DNA of 64,000 nt from Neckera pumila (GCA_963969595.1 OZ018417.1:2420501-2484500), one strand, 5' to 3'; shown: positions 37,848 through 51,376, counted from the stretch's first letter. Numbers and translations are program-made. The notes: generated from the sequence alone by a model not told the origin.

Positions 37848-40499
37848 CTAGGAGGAGACATAAGGAGCCCGCGCTGCCATACTTTCGACGTGAGAAGACA
37901 CTTGCATTTGTCTAATCCTCTGAGACGTCGCACGATGAAAGAACTGCTCCCGCGAGAGGACTCTTACGTGCTTCAAGTAGGCTTCAACAGGAATCACCAG
38001 ATCTTGAGCTCCTTTATCTATGGCGTAAAGTATATCTTCAATGGCTAGATCAGAAGCCTGGCATTCCAGCAACTGCTTCGAAAGGGTATCAACTGGCTCA
38101 AACACATCATCGATGTTCACCACAGTGACTCCCTTGTCATTAGCTCTAAGCCAACTCTCCAATACCTCCGTGTTGGTCAGGGTGGCTTGCAGCTGGTTCT
38201 CAAGCGCCCCTTTTTCTTCCTCCAATTCACGGACTCCGCTCTTCAGCTGCTCCGATCTCTGGGCCAACAGAGCCTGCAAGGAGCAGAGCACATCCGGTAA
38301 GCTAGAGGATGCTGATGAGTCCAACTGAGTGCGTGAGTGGAAATGGAGTAGTCTACAGTCGCTGTCACTTATAGTAGTCTAAAACCTCACACTGAAATTG
38401 CATAACAAATTCATACATAGTGGTAGAAATTCGATCTCGCCAAACTTTGATTCTTGTACCCAAGATCTCTCTCTACCGCTCTATACATCTCCCAAAAATC
38501 ACTCATACCTATGTTGAAATGCTTAATGTGACGCAAATAGGAGCCTCAATCTTAAAAGGGTCTTCAATAAACCAGTCAAAAGCAACAGTAAATAACATAA
38601 ATTCGGTGCATCGTTGCATTATCTAGAAATTTAATCAAGCATATAATTGTGCAGTCAGATAGACTAGGGGTATCCATCAACGGCATAGCCACTCACCTGT
38701 GTATTGAAAATCGACTCCATCTCATTATTCCGTTCCTGCATCATTTTGTTGATATCGCCTCTGAACCGCTCCGTCAAGGAGGAGACCAGTTTCCGCTTAT
38801 ACTGTTCTTGCGGATCATCACTCCGGCTGTGAGGAGGCGGTGGAGGCGTATGCTGGTACGGGGGATATGTAAGTGGCAGCCGTGGAGACTGAGAAGGCGT
38901 GGGTCCTGGGGAGGAAGAAGGATTAGTTTGCATGTTCCCACCTGTATGAATGGGATTCATGAATGGAGGCGGGTGAGGTGTAGGAGGCGGTGGAGGTCGA
39001 ACATTAACAGGCGCGGCGGGTCTGGAATACAAAGGGGGGTCCTGTCCGAAGAGAAGAGACAGACTCTGAACCAATTCAACTAAATTTGATCTCGGGTACA
39101 CCCAGTGTTGAATATAAAGAGAGTTTACCATGCCGGATCCATCTACGTAAGGATGACGGGGCTTGATTATCATGTCCCGCGTGGGCGTTACAAACACTAG
39201 AGGAGGTTGGCGAGGGTAGGTTTCCAGAAGCCACATCGTAATAGGAATGTTGTATTTTACGTCTTGATAGTACATAGGAATAGTGCCAGCAGCTTGCAAT
39301 AGGTTGCTTGTTCGTCCATCATTGTGCGTGAACACCGCAGTCTTGACCTACACCAGAGATTCAAAATGACAAAACCTAAGTCCAGGCCCATGGAGGAGGA
39401 GAATAATTGCTCACCCAGGCTCGCAATTTAGCAACAAGAATTCACGGCACTAAAATGTCAAATTCAATTAGTGAAAATAACAGAATTCAGCTGCAGCACT
39501 TCCTACATTTATATCACCAGAATCAGTGAACAACATAGCACGAGTTCTCCAAAAAATACCTAAGGTAACCACAATTACCGACACCCACCGACATAAATGC
39601 AACACTCCAAAATACATATTGATTTTGAAACCATACACCACCTCAGCATCAAAAATTCGGTCTGTATTACTAGGTCATTACATAACATTCTAAACTAGAG
39701 CAAATTCACCCCTCCCATTGACGATCCCAGCAAAGAAGAATATCCCATCCAGGGATACCTGGTAGGGGTTTAGGTTAATTGCTTGTCTGCTGTGCATCGA
39801 CTACATTCCCCTCTCTAGCTGCCAGAATAACATATTTCATTATTCTATTACCCGCACTTGAGGAATTCAACGGTCGCCCCTAACAAGGGCTAAAGAATGT
39901 TACATAATCTCTCAAACTTAGCAACTTTTGCATCTGGTATCCAAATAATCCATTCTTTGGCGCGTTGCAATCCCCTTCAACTCACCAACAAGAACATTCA
40001 AGAATCCAACCATTCTCAAAACAAAAATCGCCCTCATCCCTAAAAGCGTCGCAATTCCTTTCGGGGAGCCTAAAAGCCGGGCAAAGAAAGAGTCTCCAAA
40101 CGACCTACTCAAAACTGAAACCGAATTCGAGCCTTCTGGGTCCCCTCTGAATCAAGAATCCAACCATCCTAAAAACAAGAAAACCAGGCTCATCCCTGAA
40201 GGCGTCGCAATTCCTTAATGGAACCTAAAATTCGGGCCCAAAAAAACAGTCCTCACAAGACCTACTCAAACCTGAAACCCAATTCGAAGCCTCTGGATCC
40301 TCTCCGACTTCGAGATCCGAGAATCCAGCATGCGTACCTGCAATCCGGGAAACTCCTGAATGACGAGCAAGAGATGTTGCCGAATCGACCATTTGTCATC
40401 TTCCACATACGGCAAGGCTTGCGGTCCGCGCTGCGACAACACCGTGTTGAGGAACTGCGTGGATGCGTGCGAAGTCGGTGCGCCCGTCCGCCCCACCAT
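37848..40499 (-). CDS. ELC: ESCRT-I subunit VPS23/ELC (TSG101 homologue)
   Basis: Ubiquitin-binding ESCRT-I component that sorts ubiquitylated membrane proteins into multivesicular bodies; in Arabidopsis ELC also affects cell division. Exons on the minus strand: 40499-40338, 39347-38697, 38273-37848, all phase 0 with GT-AG introns, 412 residues (Arabidopsis ELC about 398). Order: N-terminal UEV domain, residues about 10-150 (FLNTVLSQRGP, THNDGR, WLLETYPRQPP), with no catalytic cysteine as expected for a ubiquitin E2 variant; Pro-rich linker about 155-235; coiled coil (ELEEEKGALENQLQATL); C-terminal steadiness box (TLSKQLLECQASDLAIED, LSREQFFHRATSQRIRQ). Start taken at Met MVGRTGAP because family members begin about 10-14 residues before the FL..LSQRGP block; an upstream in-frame Met exists at 40556. 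Arabidopsis ELC, as I recall, is intronless, so the two introns here are notable. Confidence 0.95.
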
Positions 40500-41675
40500 A
40501 GTTCTCAGCAGCTCCAGCCCTTCCGATCGGTCCTCCCCGCGGGCGAATCGCCCCACAAAACAAACCCTGGACTCTACCGAATGCGCAGAAGCGCGATCTC
40601 ACACTCTCCGTTGTTGGGTTTCAGCACTGCGAAGTAGACTAAGGATTGATTGGGATTCTTCGAGAAGCAAACCCTAAATCGGAGTGTGCGAGGAGGAAGC
40701 CAAGTGCCAAAGGGGATGCCGACCCGGTGAAGGGGATGCTGATGAGACGGAGGACGGTTCATTGCGTGGGCATTTTGTGGGAGACCAGGTGACTTGCGGG
40801 GAAGTTGCGGCATGGTTGGGCACAGGGTTCTAATGGTTGGGAACTCGTCGGGCACCTTGAAGACAAACATGCATCAACTTTGGCTACCTTGAGAGTGAAG
40901 AGTACCAAAAAAAAATAGAAAAGAAAAGATTTTGCAAGTTATGAAGGATTATTGGGAGTACTATAACACCAAACTGACTAAATTGATGCTAATTCCAATG
41001 TAGAGGAAGCTGCAAATTGGCTATCAAATTCTATTGTTTGTTGGAATTTTGGTTAAAATGTCTCCAAGAAAGGCCCTTTTATACAATGTACTACTAGCGC
41101 AAATTTTTTTTTTGGGTAGAAATTTGACTAATTTTAGCTAGTTTAGGGATTGTTGATCTCTGTCATCTGCCAATCTCTGCCATCCCACTTTTATTCCCAT
41201 CTCCACCATATAACTCATCTAAATCCATTTACTTCTCTGACAATGTCAGAGCCTTAATTGCAATAATTGCAAAAAGGGTAATGTGTTGGTCTTTTATTGG
41301 TGGATATATAAGTGCTAATAGAGACAATTATAGGACATTTATGACGCCAATTATGAATAGTTTTGTAATTTCAGGGTAGACCACTATTAAAATTTTTAGC
41401 CATTTGAAAGTGATTTGGATCATGATTTTGTAACTTACAAAGGGTTGAAGCTCAAAGTACAATGAATTATTTTTAGGCAAAATTAACCATAGGAACTTGA
41501 AGAAAGCCAAATTTCTATCATCTCTACAAAGTTTGGTTTCAATCCAAGTCATAGATTGGAAGATTATAACTTAAAAGTAAAGGATACTATAAAGAAATCA
41601 AGGTTTTGGAGTAGTCAAAATTGTGCTTTGATTGACTCTTTTGGACACATAACAGTTTAAAAAGTTGGCATCCTA
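40500..41675. other. Upstream region of ELC and flanking AT-rich DNA
   Basis: The first 350 bp or so is moderately GC-rich and must contain the ELC leader and promoter (minus strand). The remainder is AT-rich and includes a copy of the dispersed repeat at 41320-41415. No gene recognised. Confidence 0.5.
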
Positions 41676-42293
41676 TAAGGTAGATGTATCCAATACCAAC
41701 CGCTAACCTAACACCCCCCAAATGTATGGTTGTCGTTGATTTTAGAGTGAGAATCTATAATAGTAGTACATGCCTTAATCCTTTAAGGATTGGTCGACCA
41801 GTTTTGGGTCGAAATTGCCACATTTACACTTCTAAGGTCAAATTAGTTGTGAATTGGGAGAAAGACCAAAGGGGACGGATGTGGGAATTCCTAACTCCAT
41901 CCATAGGAATAAAAAACAAGCCAATCTGAGTCTTCATGTAGACTTCAGGGTTGAAATTAGTGACGATTTTTTGGCTGAAAATACAACATTTGAAACAGAG
42001 ATGCATCATAATAAACCGGATTGCGCAGTAGTTTGCCACAAAATTCACCGTTGCATAGTAAACCATCATCCTGCATCCATCGGTACCGTCAGATTTTTGA
42101 TATGCATCGTTTTGCTTCAATTACAAAATGCATTGCCCACCCCCAAAATCAACCATGGTCCTTAAAGGGTTAACTTCACAATAAGTGAAGTTAAGGCATG
42201 TACTTGTGTTATAGATTCTCATTCTATAATCAATGAAGATCCTACATTTGGGTGGCATTAGATCAACGGTTGGTATTGGATACAAATACCTTA
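41676..42293. mobile_element. Palindromic foldback MITE interrupted by a TTAA element
   Basis: Outer arms run from TAAGGTAGATGTATCCAATA (41676) to its complement TACCTTA ending at 42293. They pair along about 100 bp each, including CCAATACCAACCG, CCCAAATGT, GAGAATCTATAA and GTACATGCCTTAA. Removing the inner insert leaves a near-perfect palindrome of about 220 bp with the centre TTCACAATAAGTGAA. Related outer termini occur at 44406-44776. No coding capacity. Confidence 0.85.
41775..42173. mobile_element. 399-bp TTAA element inserted in the foldback MITE
   Basis: Bounded by TTAA 41775-41778 and TTAA 42170-42173, with termini TCCTTTAAGGATTGG and CCATGGTCCTTAAAGGG, which are inverted copies of each other over about 14 bp with mismatches. 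It splits one arm of a palindrome. The unbroken arm reads GAAGTTAAGGCATG, so the empty site held a single TTAA. Same target and CCC-type ends as the 930-bp family, but different interior. Confidence 0.85.
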
Positions 42294-43203
42294 TTCATTT
42301 TCAAGATAATCAAGTTTTACATGCATGGAAATAAGTCTTGTATTTTTAGGACCCAAAAGGAGTGAGAAAATGCTCTTGCAATAGTAACCACTTCACTATT
42401 AAATTTCAAAAATTATGAGAGAAATAAAAGATTTGTCTCAAATTTGGAGTCAAAATTCAAGATCAAACATGGTAAAGTGAAGGAACATAAGAAAAGACAC
42501 AGAATAGGAAAGAAAATTGAAAAACGGCTCAAATCTAAGTGCAAAATGTATATTCTAATGGATGTTTGTACCCACAGCCTGGGCATAGTTGAAAAAAGGG
42601 AGAAGGCAACACTAGTCTAGGTCTAATTTACTATTGGGTAGCTCATTGAAAAGGATCATGAATGGTCTATGCTAGGAACCCATTAGAATTTTAAGCGTCA
42701 TCATTGTCCAACCTCATTACTCTTCCACCTCTCTCCCATCCCAAAGGTTGTCCAACCTCATTACTCTTCCACCTTTCTCCCGTTCCAAAGGTTGGGCCCA
42801 GCGTTGCTAATACCAGGCGGTACAATTTTGACCCTGTCCATCTATAAACACGTGCCTCCACCTCATTGGGTAGAGTTTCCTGAATTGATGATTCTTTGCT
42901 ATAGCCCTCAGACCACCCATGCTTTGGATTTTTTTTGTAAATTCAATAGTGACTCTTCTTCTAAATCTAAAAACATTACTAAATAGCTAACTTGATTTTC
43001 TTAAAAATGAACCCAGATTCAAGTGACTCTTTACATTCCTAAATTCAGAGATGGCCATTCTAAAAATAGATCGACTTGTTTTGGGTCGTTGAAAAATTTA
43101 AGGGTTAAGGATGAATATTCATGATTTCAAAACTACCATATATTTTGATTGATTGCATCCTGGTAAATATAACTTAAATGGTGAAAATCTTAATATCATT
43201 AGA

Positions 43204-44105
43204 TTAACCTCTAAACATCCAAGCATCCAAAAAATGGATGCGCCTTTGTCAACTTTGATTGTAATTTTTTTTAAATAACCATCTTTTATGTTAATGATTT
43301 AAATTAAAACAATGAAGAACGAATTTTAGAAAAGTTCAAAAATTGAAACCATTAGAATCCAAATCATAACATATTATGAATATTTCATTTATATATTTGT
43401 TTTTCTAAATGATTTAAAATACAAAAATTGAAAATTAAATTTTAGAAATTACAAACTTATGTTTTTCATTCTAACTTTCATTTACAATAGAAATGTTCAA
43501 CTTGCTCTAATATTTATTATAATTGATTATTATTATATAATTACTAGTATATTGTGTGCAATTGCCACAATCCAAATAAAAATAAAATAAAATAAATTTT
43601 TTTTTTAACTTAAAATAATTCATAAATTCATAATTTTTCTACCGTATGTCCAAAAACAAAGCCCGTGCACCCCTACTCGCCCGAAGGACTTTCTGATTAT
43701 ACCAAGAAATCAACTAGAAGACACAAGGTCTAGAAAATCTCATTGTAACAAACAAAACAAACAAAACAAACAAACAACCTAATTTAAGTTATGGAGAAGG
43801 TATGGATTGTTATTATCACAATAATATTATTTTTCCATCAAAAAATTTGAAAAATATTCAACATTCATAGAAAATATATACTCTCCTGAAGTGAAAAATA
43901 CCAATTTTTGTATGTTATTTATATAAGAAATACATTTAGCTCGATAGTAGCATTTGGTTTGAAGGTCATTGTTAAAGTTGTTTGGGTGTAAAAAATAATT
44001 AATTGATGATTCTTCACACCGATCTCAATAGCTATTTGTACTTCTTTAAAAATTTAGACAAAATGTCTAACCTTTTTGCAATGGATTTGGTCTCTTAGGG
44101 GTTAA
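43204..44105 (+). mobile_element. Possible decayed TTAA element, about 902 bp
   Basis: TTAA 43204-43207 is followed by CCTCTAAACATCCAAGC, and TGGTCTCTTAGGGG precedes TTAA 44102-44105. Ends and total length fit the family, but both termini are mutated and the interior holds a foreign (AAAC)n repeat, so the call is tentative. Confidence 0.4.
43640..43800 (+). repeat. Degenerate third copy of the (AAAC)n-tailed repeat
   Basis: Contains diverged versions of the blocks AAGCCCGTGCACCCCTACTC and GAAGGACTTTCTGA, then an (AAAC)n tract at about 43749-43779 and AACCTAATTTAAG, in the same order as in the copies at 46967 and 49125. Confidence 0.65.
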
Positions 44106-44405
44106 ATGAAAAACATTGCAAATAATACTTTAAAAAAATAATTACTTGAACTAATGATAATCTAAGAAACCGCAAGTCCCCTGGCCGCATTCTTGGTACC
44201 ATTGGAAAGCTCTTCGCAAACAGGGGTACATAGACTTTGTTTCATGGCATTTGAACATATGGTATGAAAATTATGAATTTTTGAATTATTTTTAGACTAA
44301 AAAATTGATTAAATTATCTTTTATTTTGAAAAACCATGACTTTCACATTGCATGTTCAAACGCCACATAAAAAAGCCCTTATACTCCTTTGTGTATAAAG
44401 CTTTC

Positions 44406-44776
44406 TAAGGTAAATGTACCTAAAAGTAACTAAATCCAAGCACAACAATATATATAAAGCAAACAGGTGGAGTCATGATCATGAAGACAAGTTCTATGTT
44501 GGCTAATCCCTTACGTGTGATACATGTTTATTGTCTGTTGCTTTTAGGTGTTTCTGTAACCACTTGTATGTTGGTCTATAATCCATAATAGGTGCATTTG
44601 CATTTTTATTTCCACAAATTCATATTATATTCATACAAGCTCCGAAAAATACAAAACCAATTTTGTTGGTTTCCTAAACCATTTCCTAACAAGCGCACAT
44701 CATTTAATTCAATATATAGCTACCTCCGAGATCTGCAGATCTTGAACAAGTGTTTCTTTTAGGTACATCTACCTTA
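44406..44776. mobile_element. 371-bp TIR element sharing outer ends with the foldback MITE
   Basis: TAAGGTAAATGTACCTAAAA at the left pairs with TTTTAGGTACATCTACCTTA at the right, about 24 bp with few mismatches. The first bases match the termini of the foldback element at 41676. TTC flanks both sides (44403-44405 and 44777-44779), a possible 3-bp duplication that the related element does not confirm. No coding capacity. Confidence 0.65.
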
Positions 44777-45494
44777 TTCGACACAAGGCACACTAGTAAG
44801 ATTGAAATTCAAATGTAATTTACAAGGCTAAATTGAACTTAGAAATGATGTTTGATCAGATGGCAATGGAGCTTGTCTTCACGTTTCAAGATCGTTCATT
44901 AATACTTTAAAAACAATTTGATTTGACAAAATTTATTATCAAAACACATCTATGGTACTAGCACATAAAGCTCGATAACAACCCCGTCTATAATCAATAT
45001 TACACCCTCTCCTTTACACGACAGAATCGAAAAATCGAAAAGGTTGAAGTCGCCAACAATTGGAACAGACTTGGTAGATTTGGTAATTCGTAATGCTGTA
45101 GTGCAAATTCTGGTAACTACATTGGCACTACACCATACACTGCCAAGATTGACAAATCATCGCAGAATGCTAACCAGGGTGAGGACAAGGCAGTGGTCAA
45201 TCACAGTCGGACATGCAATGGGAGATACAAGTAAAAACTGAAGAATTGGACAATGGAATAAATCTTTGATTTCAAACGAAGTTGCCATCAACATTCCTCA
45301 ACATTCAAAAGTAGAACCCAAAGCGGAGTCCACAATTGGCATCTGAATGACAATTCTGCTCCCGCACTCGTGAGAGAGAGGGTTTTGATAATTAGGTGAC
45401 ACGAACGGACATCAAATAAAATAAAAACATCCTCCTCATGACTAGCCCCAAAGTTGCAGAATAAATCCCTCCGAACCAACGCCTGAATGATATT

Positions 45495-46644
<1,150 letters not shown>

Positions 46645-46966
46645 GATGGCTGCGGAGCGACGACGAAGCGAGGCGCAGCAGAGTATAGGCTATGGCGCGA
46701 GGCAGAGGCGACGAAGCCGAGCTCGGAAAGAGCTGGGAATGACGAGAGCAGGGTGTTTCTAGGGCTTGCAAGTGGACGAAACCTGGAAATCATCCATGCT
46801 TTGGACGACGAGAAAAATCATTCATCCGTATGATTCAGAAAAGGAATTCGCCAGATTTTTAAAAAGTTTGAAATGAAAAAAATTCTAAATATGATCATTT
46901 AAAGATTTTTGTACTCTCGTGTTTATTAATTGAAGACTTTTTATCTTACTACTATCATACTACTAA

Positions 46967-47405
46967 AACTAGTGTGACCCTGTGCTGTTGGCCCAATTTT
47001 CATCTACTCTCGGTTCCACTCCTGGTTCTACTTCCGATTCTACTCCCAGTTCTACTCCCGGTTCCACTCCCAGTACCAAGAACGCCACCAAAATCAAAGT
47101 AAAAGTAATTTTCTAAATTTTTAATCAATAAATACTTTGAAATTCAATAACTTTTGCACCACCGCTCCAAACGCCACAAAACCAAGCCGGTGCACCCCTC
47201 CTCGGCGAGAGCTTTCCGACGGTACCAAGCACGCGGCCGGGGGATGCACAGTCAGGAAGTTGTCCATGCTACAAACAAAACAAAACAAAACAAAACAAAC
47301 AAACAAACAAACAAACAAACAAACAAACAAACAAACAAACAAACAAACAAACAAACAAACAAACAAACAAACAAACAAACAAACAGCCTCATTTAAGGTA
47401 TTGAT
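46967..47405 (+). repeat. (AAAC)n-tailed dispersed repeat, copy 1
   Basis: About 440 bp shared with 49125-49654. Order: AACTAGTGTGACCCTG; a 12-bp minisatellite (GGTTCCACTCCT/GGTTCTACTTCC variants); CCAGTACCAAGAACGCCACC; a conserved block with GGTGCACCCCTCCTCGGCG and TTCCGACGGTACCAAGCACG; an (AAAC)n tract of about 110 bp (47276-47384); and AGCCTCATTTAAGGTATTGAT. Long ORFs with alternating TNKQ or FVCL repeats are translations of the microsatellite. It ends about 320 bp upstream of the RPS18 start codon. Confidence 0.85.
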
Positions 47406-48092
47406 CATAACTCCCTCTGTAATATCACGAATGCTAGCACTAATAATATGGGCTCATGCTTGCTATGCTACACATTCATTGTATCACATATTAGTAAAAT
47501 TTTGATATATTTGAATAGAATGCATGATAATGATTTCAATAAGTCTTTGAAATAATTAATTTTAGTATTTTGTAAAAAAAATTTCAATCATGCATACATA
47601 AAATAATATTTTCACGCAATGTTATATTACAGAAATAGAGTAATAATTTGCAATCACCTCTGTAATATCACTTTTACAACTTTTATGATTTCAGAATTTT
47701 GTTGCTACTACCAAATATTTGAGAAATTTATTCAATTGAAGCAATTTTGGATTTCACAACAACTAAGTTGTTCATGAAGTTTTTGAAACTTACAAGCCTT
47801 TTTTTTCAATTCACCGAGTTTTTGGGTTGCCATTATTCATAACAATTGAGTCAACTTTTGAATGCATTACAATAAATGTGTATCTTTTACAGTATTCACC
47901 ATTACATATATTTCAATCATCATTCAATAAATTTCTATTGTACATTTCAATATATGCTTACTTATAAACAAAATTGCACAAAGATTTTAGTAATTTTTAT
48001 TTGAAGATTTATTGAAAATTTTGTTTTGCATTTTATCTAATACATAAAAATTCTAATGATGAATGCGTAGCATAGCAAGCACCAACCGCTAA

Positions 48093-49006
48093 TTAACCCC
48101 TAAATGACCAAGGTCATTTTTCTGTCAGAAACCACTCAAATATATCATTTCTATTACGTTCACCCAAGAATGCAGAAAAAATCTTTTTTACAATCTAACT
48201 GTAGGATCTTACATTTCACTTGCCTAAGATCATGTGTAAGAATTTTATGAAGTTTGACCATAAGGATTGAAAGATCAAAGTATTCAAAGTTGGAAAAAAA
48301 AAATTTCAACGTTGGCCTGCAATTTAGATGACTAGGACCACCATTTGTGGAATTTTTTTGCATTATAGATTTTTATTAAAAAAATTTGTTTTAAAAAGTG
48401 GAATTGAAGGAAAAAAAAAATTTAAAAACACACACACACAGCTACTTGATTTTCATTTTTAAATTAAGTAGAAGTAGAATTCAAGATTCAAAAAAGAACT
48501 AAATTGTTAATAGCTCTAAGATGGAATTGAAACATAACAATCCCAATGGTTAGATTGTTTTTGCAAGCAATTTTTGTTCAAAACAAACCTTGTCAAACAA
48601 TTTTTTTTGAAAATTGTGAAAAATTGCATTTAGAAATAAATCCCATAGTTATTTTTTCAAGATGATACTTTTATTGCTCCAAAAACAAGATTATCCTTAA
48701 TTCTCTCATTATTTAGTCAAAGCTTTACATGTAGACAAAAATATAATAGTTTTGTTTTAAGAAAAAATTAAATTTACTTTGACTTTTTGCAATCTTTTTG
48801 TGTTGCTCACCAAGTTCAGTTTCAAGCTTTTTGTAGTATAACTTTTGCTACTAGGGACCAATTGAAATAAAAATTATTTTCTATAAAGCTAATAAGTTTT
48901 TCTATCTTATGAGAAATTTTAAAAAACTCACCAAACATTGAAGTCATAGGAACCTATCGGAAATCCATTTTATCCCTTGAGGGGACAATTGTCTTCTAGG
49001 TGTTAA
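48093..49006 (+). mobile_element. TTAA element, 914 bp
   Basis: TTAA 48093-48096 followed by CCCCTAAATGACCAAGG; right end GGGGACAATTGTCTTCTAGG and TTAA 49003-49006. The subterminal order matches the reference copy at 25837 (TAACTGTAGGATCTTACATT near the left; AACCTATCGGAAATCC near the right). It sits between the two (AAAC)n-tailed repeats. An (AC)n run occurs near 48429-48439. No ORF of note. Confidence 0.85.
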
Positions 49007-49124
49007 AGGGCCATTTTATAAACTAGAAAAGCTCCTTTTGGGATGTTAAAAAAAAATTGGAAATACATATTTTACAAATATTTAACAAAAATTCAAAACT
49101 ATTACAAATTCACCATATAATAGG

Positions 49125-49654
49125 AACTAGTGTGACCCTGTGCCGTTGGCCCAATTTTCATCTACTCCCGGTTCCACTCCTGGTTCTACTTCCGATTCTA
49201 CTCCCAGTTCTACTCCCGGTTCCACTCCTGGTTCTACTTCCGATTCTACTCCTAGTTCTACTCCCGGTTCCACTCCCAGTACCAAGAACGCCACCAAAAT
49301 CAAAGTAAAAGTAATTTTCTAATTTTTTAATCAATAAATACTTTGAAATTCAATAACTTTTGCACCACCGCTCCAAACACCACGAAACCAAGCCGGTGCA
49401 CCCCTCCTCGGCGAGAGCTTTCCGACGGTACCAAGCACGCGGCCGGGGGACGCACGGTCAGGAAGTTGTCCACGCTACAAATAAAACAAAACAAAACAAA
49501 CAAACAAACAAACAAACAAACAAACAAACAAACAAACAAACAAACAAACAAACAAACAAACAAACAAACAAACAAACAAACAAACAAACAAACAAACAAA
49601 CAAACAAACAAACAAACAAACAAACAAACAAACAGCCTCATTTAAGGTATTGAT
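49125..49654 (+). repeat. (AAAC)n-tailed dispersed repeat, copy 2
   Basis: Same order as copy 1 at 46967, with over 90% identity in the non-repetitive blocks by eye. The 12-bp minisatellite is longer by four units (48 bp), and the (AAAC)n tract is longer (about 49487-49634). The pair lies in direct orientation about 2.2 kb apart with a TTAA element between them. Confidence 0.85.
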
Positions 49655-50048
49655 TATGCTGAAATTCTTCTTCATTGAACAATTTTAGATGTTGTCAAGG
49701 CATCCACAATGCACTTGACAGACTAGTCCTTTTTATTTAATAAATGATGAATGATTAGTACAAAAGTACCACTTATTGATACTATCATTAGAAATACATC
49801 CAAGAATATGTAAACTAGACGTGCAAATATCTAAAGTTTATTATTTTGATGATCCAAATAACTCCACTTTTAAACAAGGTTAAAAGACAAAAGTTATAGA
49901 AATTTCAATGAATCATAATTAAGAGCATTTTCATTGGGTTTACTAGTAGCGGGTGACAATGATATTAGATAGGTATGGCTCTTGTAGGCAAACAAAAATG
50001 CGCCCTAATGCATCTATTATGTAGCTCTTGAACTTGTTACATTCTACA

Positions 50049-50484
50049 TTTACCCCCTAAGTGGTTTTGGATGTCTTTCAATGCACCTATACATATGGTA
50101 AGTGCAATGTACACATCCTTGCGTGTGAATGGTTTACTATCCATTTAATTTTTATTTATTTTTGGTTGAATGCACACTAAAGTCTTTTATTGAATTACAC
50201 ACTTTCTGGCTACATCACACATGTTACTAATTTTGTAAATATTGTGAAGTTGTGTCTCCAATACACATATTTTGCTAGAAATACACACTTTTGCATGTTC
50301 AACAACATCTCATTTCAACAATGAGCATTGCAATGTTTTTCTAAGAACATATGAAAATCAATGAATATTGCACCTTCGATTTTGTAGTTTACACTTTTGG
50401 CCAATACTTCATGGAATTTGGCAAATACAAATCATGTATGAATCCAAAGGATACAATGTGTCCTCAAAACCACTTAGGGGTTAA
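50049..50484. mobile_element. 436-bp element with TTAA-type ends, separate subfamily
   Basis: Left end TTTA then CCCCCTAAGTGGTTTTG; right end CAAAACCACTTAGGGG then TTAA 50481-50484. The inverted termini match over about 16 bp. The interior does not align with the 930-bp family. The left target has changed to TTTA or was never perfect. Confidence 0.7.
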
Positions 50485-51264
50485 GCAATACTTTATCAAG
50501 CTTTGGCGTCATTGTGACACCTTGGTACTCACAAATTAGAGACCATGCAACCATTTTTGCCATGCACTAATAACCTTTTTTGTAGTCATGAATTAAGACA
50601 ACTGAGATTAGTGTGCAAAACTTATATTTGTGTTATATTCTAGGCAACCATTATGTCAACTACATCGGTAGAAACCACCAGGGTACAAAATGAGGGCCAT
50701 GACTTGGCCCTTGAAGTACAATTGTCAAGCATCTATTCTTGTCATCAATTAGACACACCCTAAGAGCATTTCTATTCCCCTAGTTAAAGAGCCCATTCAA
50801 AAATGGCAACGGTAGGAGGGAATAGGGTATTTTTGTTTGTGGAAACCCACCAAGAAAGAGCTTAGGGTTGTCGTGTCCAAAGGCTAATTTATTATTTAAG
50901 ATGACAAATGAAATGTGAACCGATTGATGGTATCTTGTGGATGACTTCAATATTTTGGCTTGCACGTGCACATAAAGATTCATTGAGCTTTATATTATCT
51001 TGCAATAAAGTCGTTTTCTAAGATTTCATAAAATATATTCAATATAATTGCAAGGTTTTTGTCCAGCTTTGCCCAAGTAAGGGGTTCTACTCAGAGTTTG
51101 CAGTGGTTTGAATTTGCAATACCTTCAAACTCTCTAATTAGAGGAGATTTGAGGCCTTTGGAAGATTGTGAGTTTCCTTCCGTTCCCAGACTGCGGAAAA
51201 TGGTGCCACGTTGTTTTTTCGGATTTTTTCTTTTTTCTTGTTTTTGCCTAAAATGATATTTGGA

Positions 51265-51311
51265 GATTTTATTTTTTTATTTTTTATTTTTTATTTTTTA
51301 TTTTTTATTTT
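51265..51311. repeat. (TTTTTA)n microsatellite
   Basis: Seven to eight units of a 6-7 bp T-rich repeat ending TTTTTATTTTG. No function inferred. Confidence 0.8.
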
Positions 51312-51376
51312 GACAGCCCATATTGGTTGATTATAGAATTTAGCCAATTTTGGGAGCGGGCCTGAAATGGCCCTCC

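Larger units (their letters stand above)
42294..45494. other. Repeat-rich intergenic DNA between ELC and RPS18
   Basis: No gene recognised. Contains a candidate decayed TTAA element (43204-44105) with an (AAAC)n-tailed repeat inside it, a small TIR element (44406-44776), and two near-identical 40-bp phrases about CCAACCTCATTACTCTTCCACC around 42709-42785. The 3' UTR of RPS18 lies just below 45495. Confidence 0.55.

Noticed and set aside
47137..49675. Long ORFs with repeated TNKQ or FVCL residues on both strands
   Set aside because: They are six-frame translations of the (AAAC)n microsatellites, open in every frame because the unit has no stop codon.
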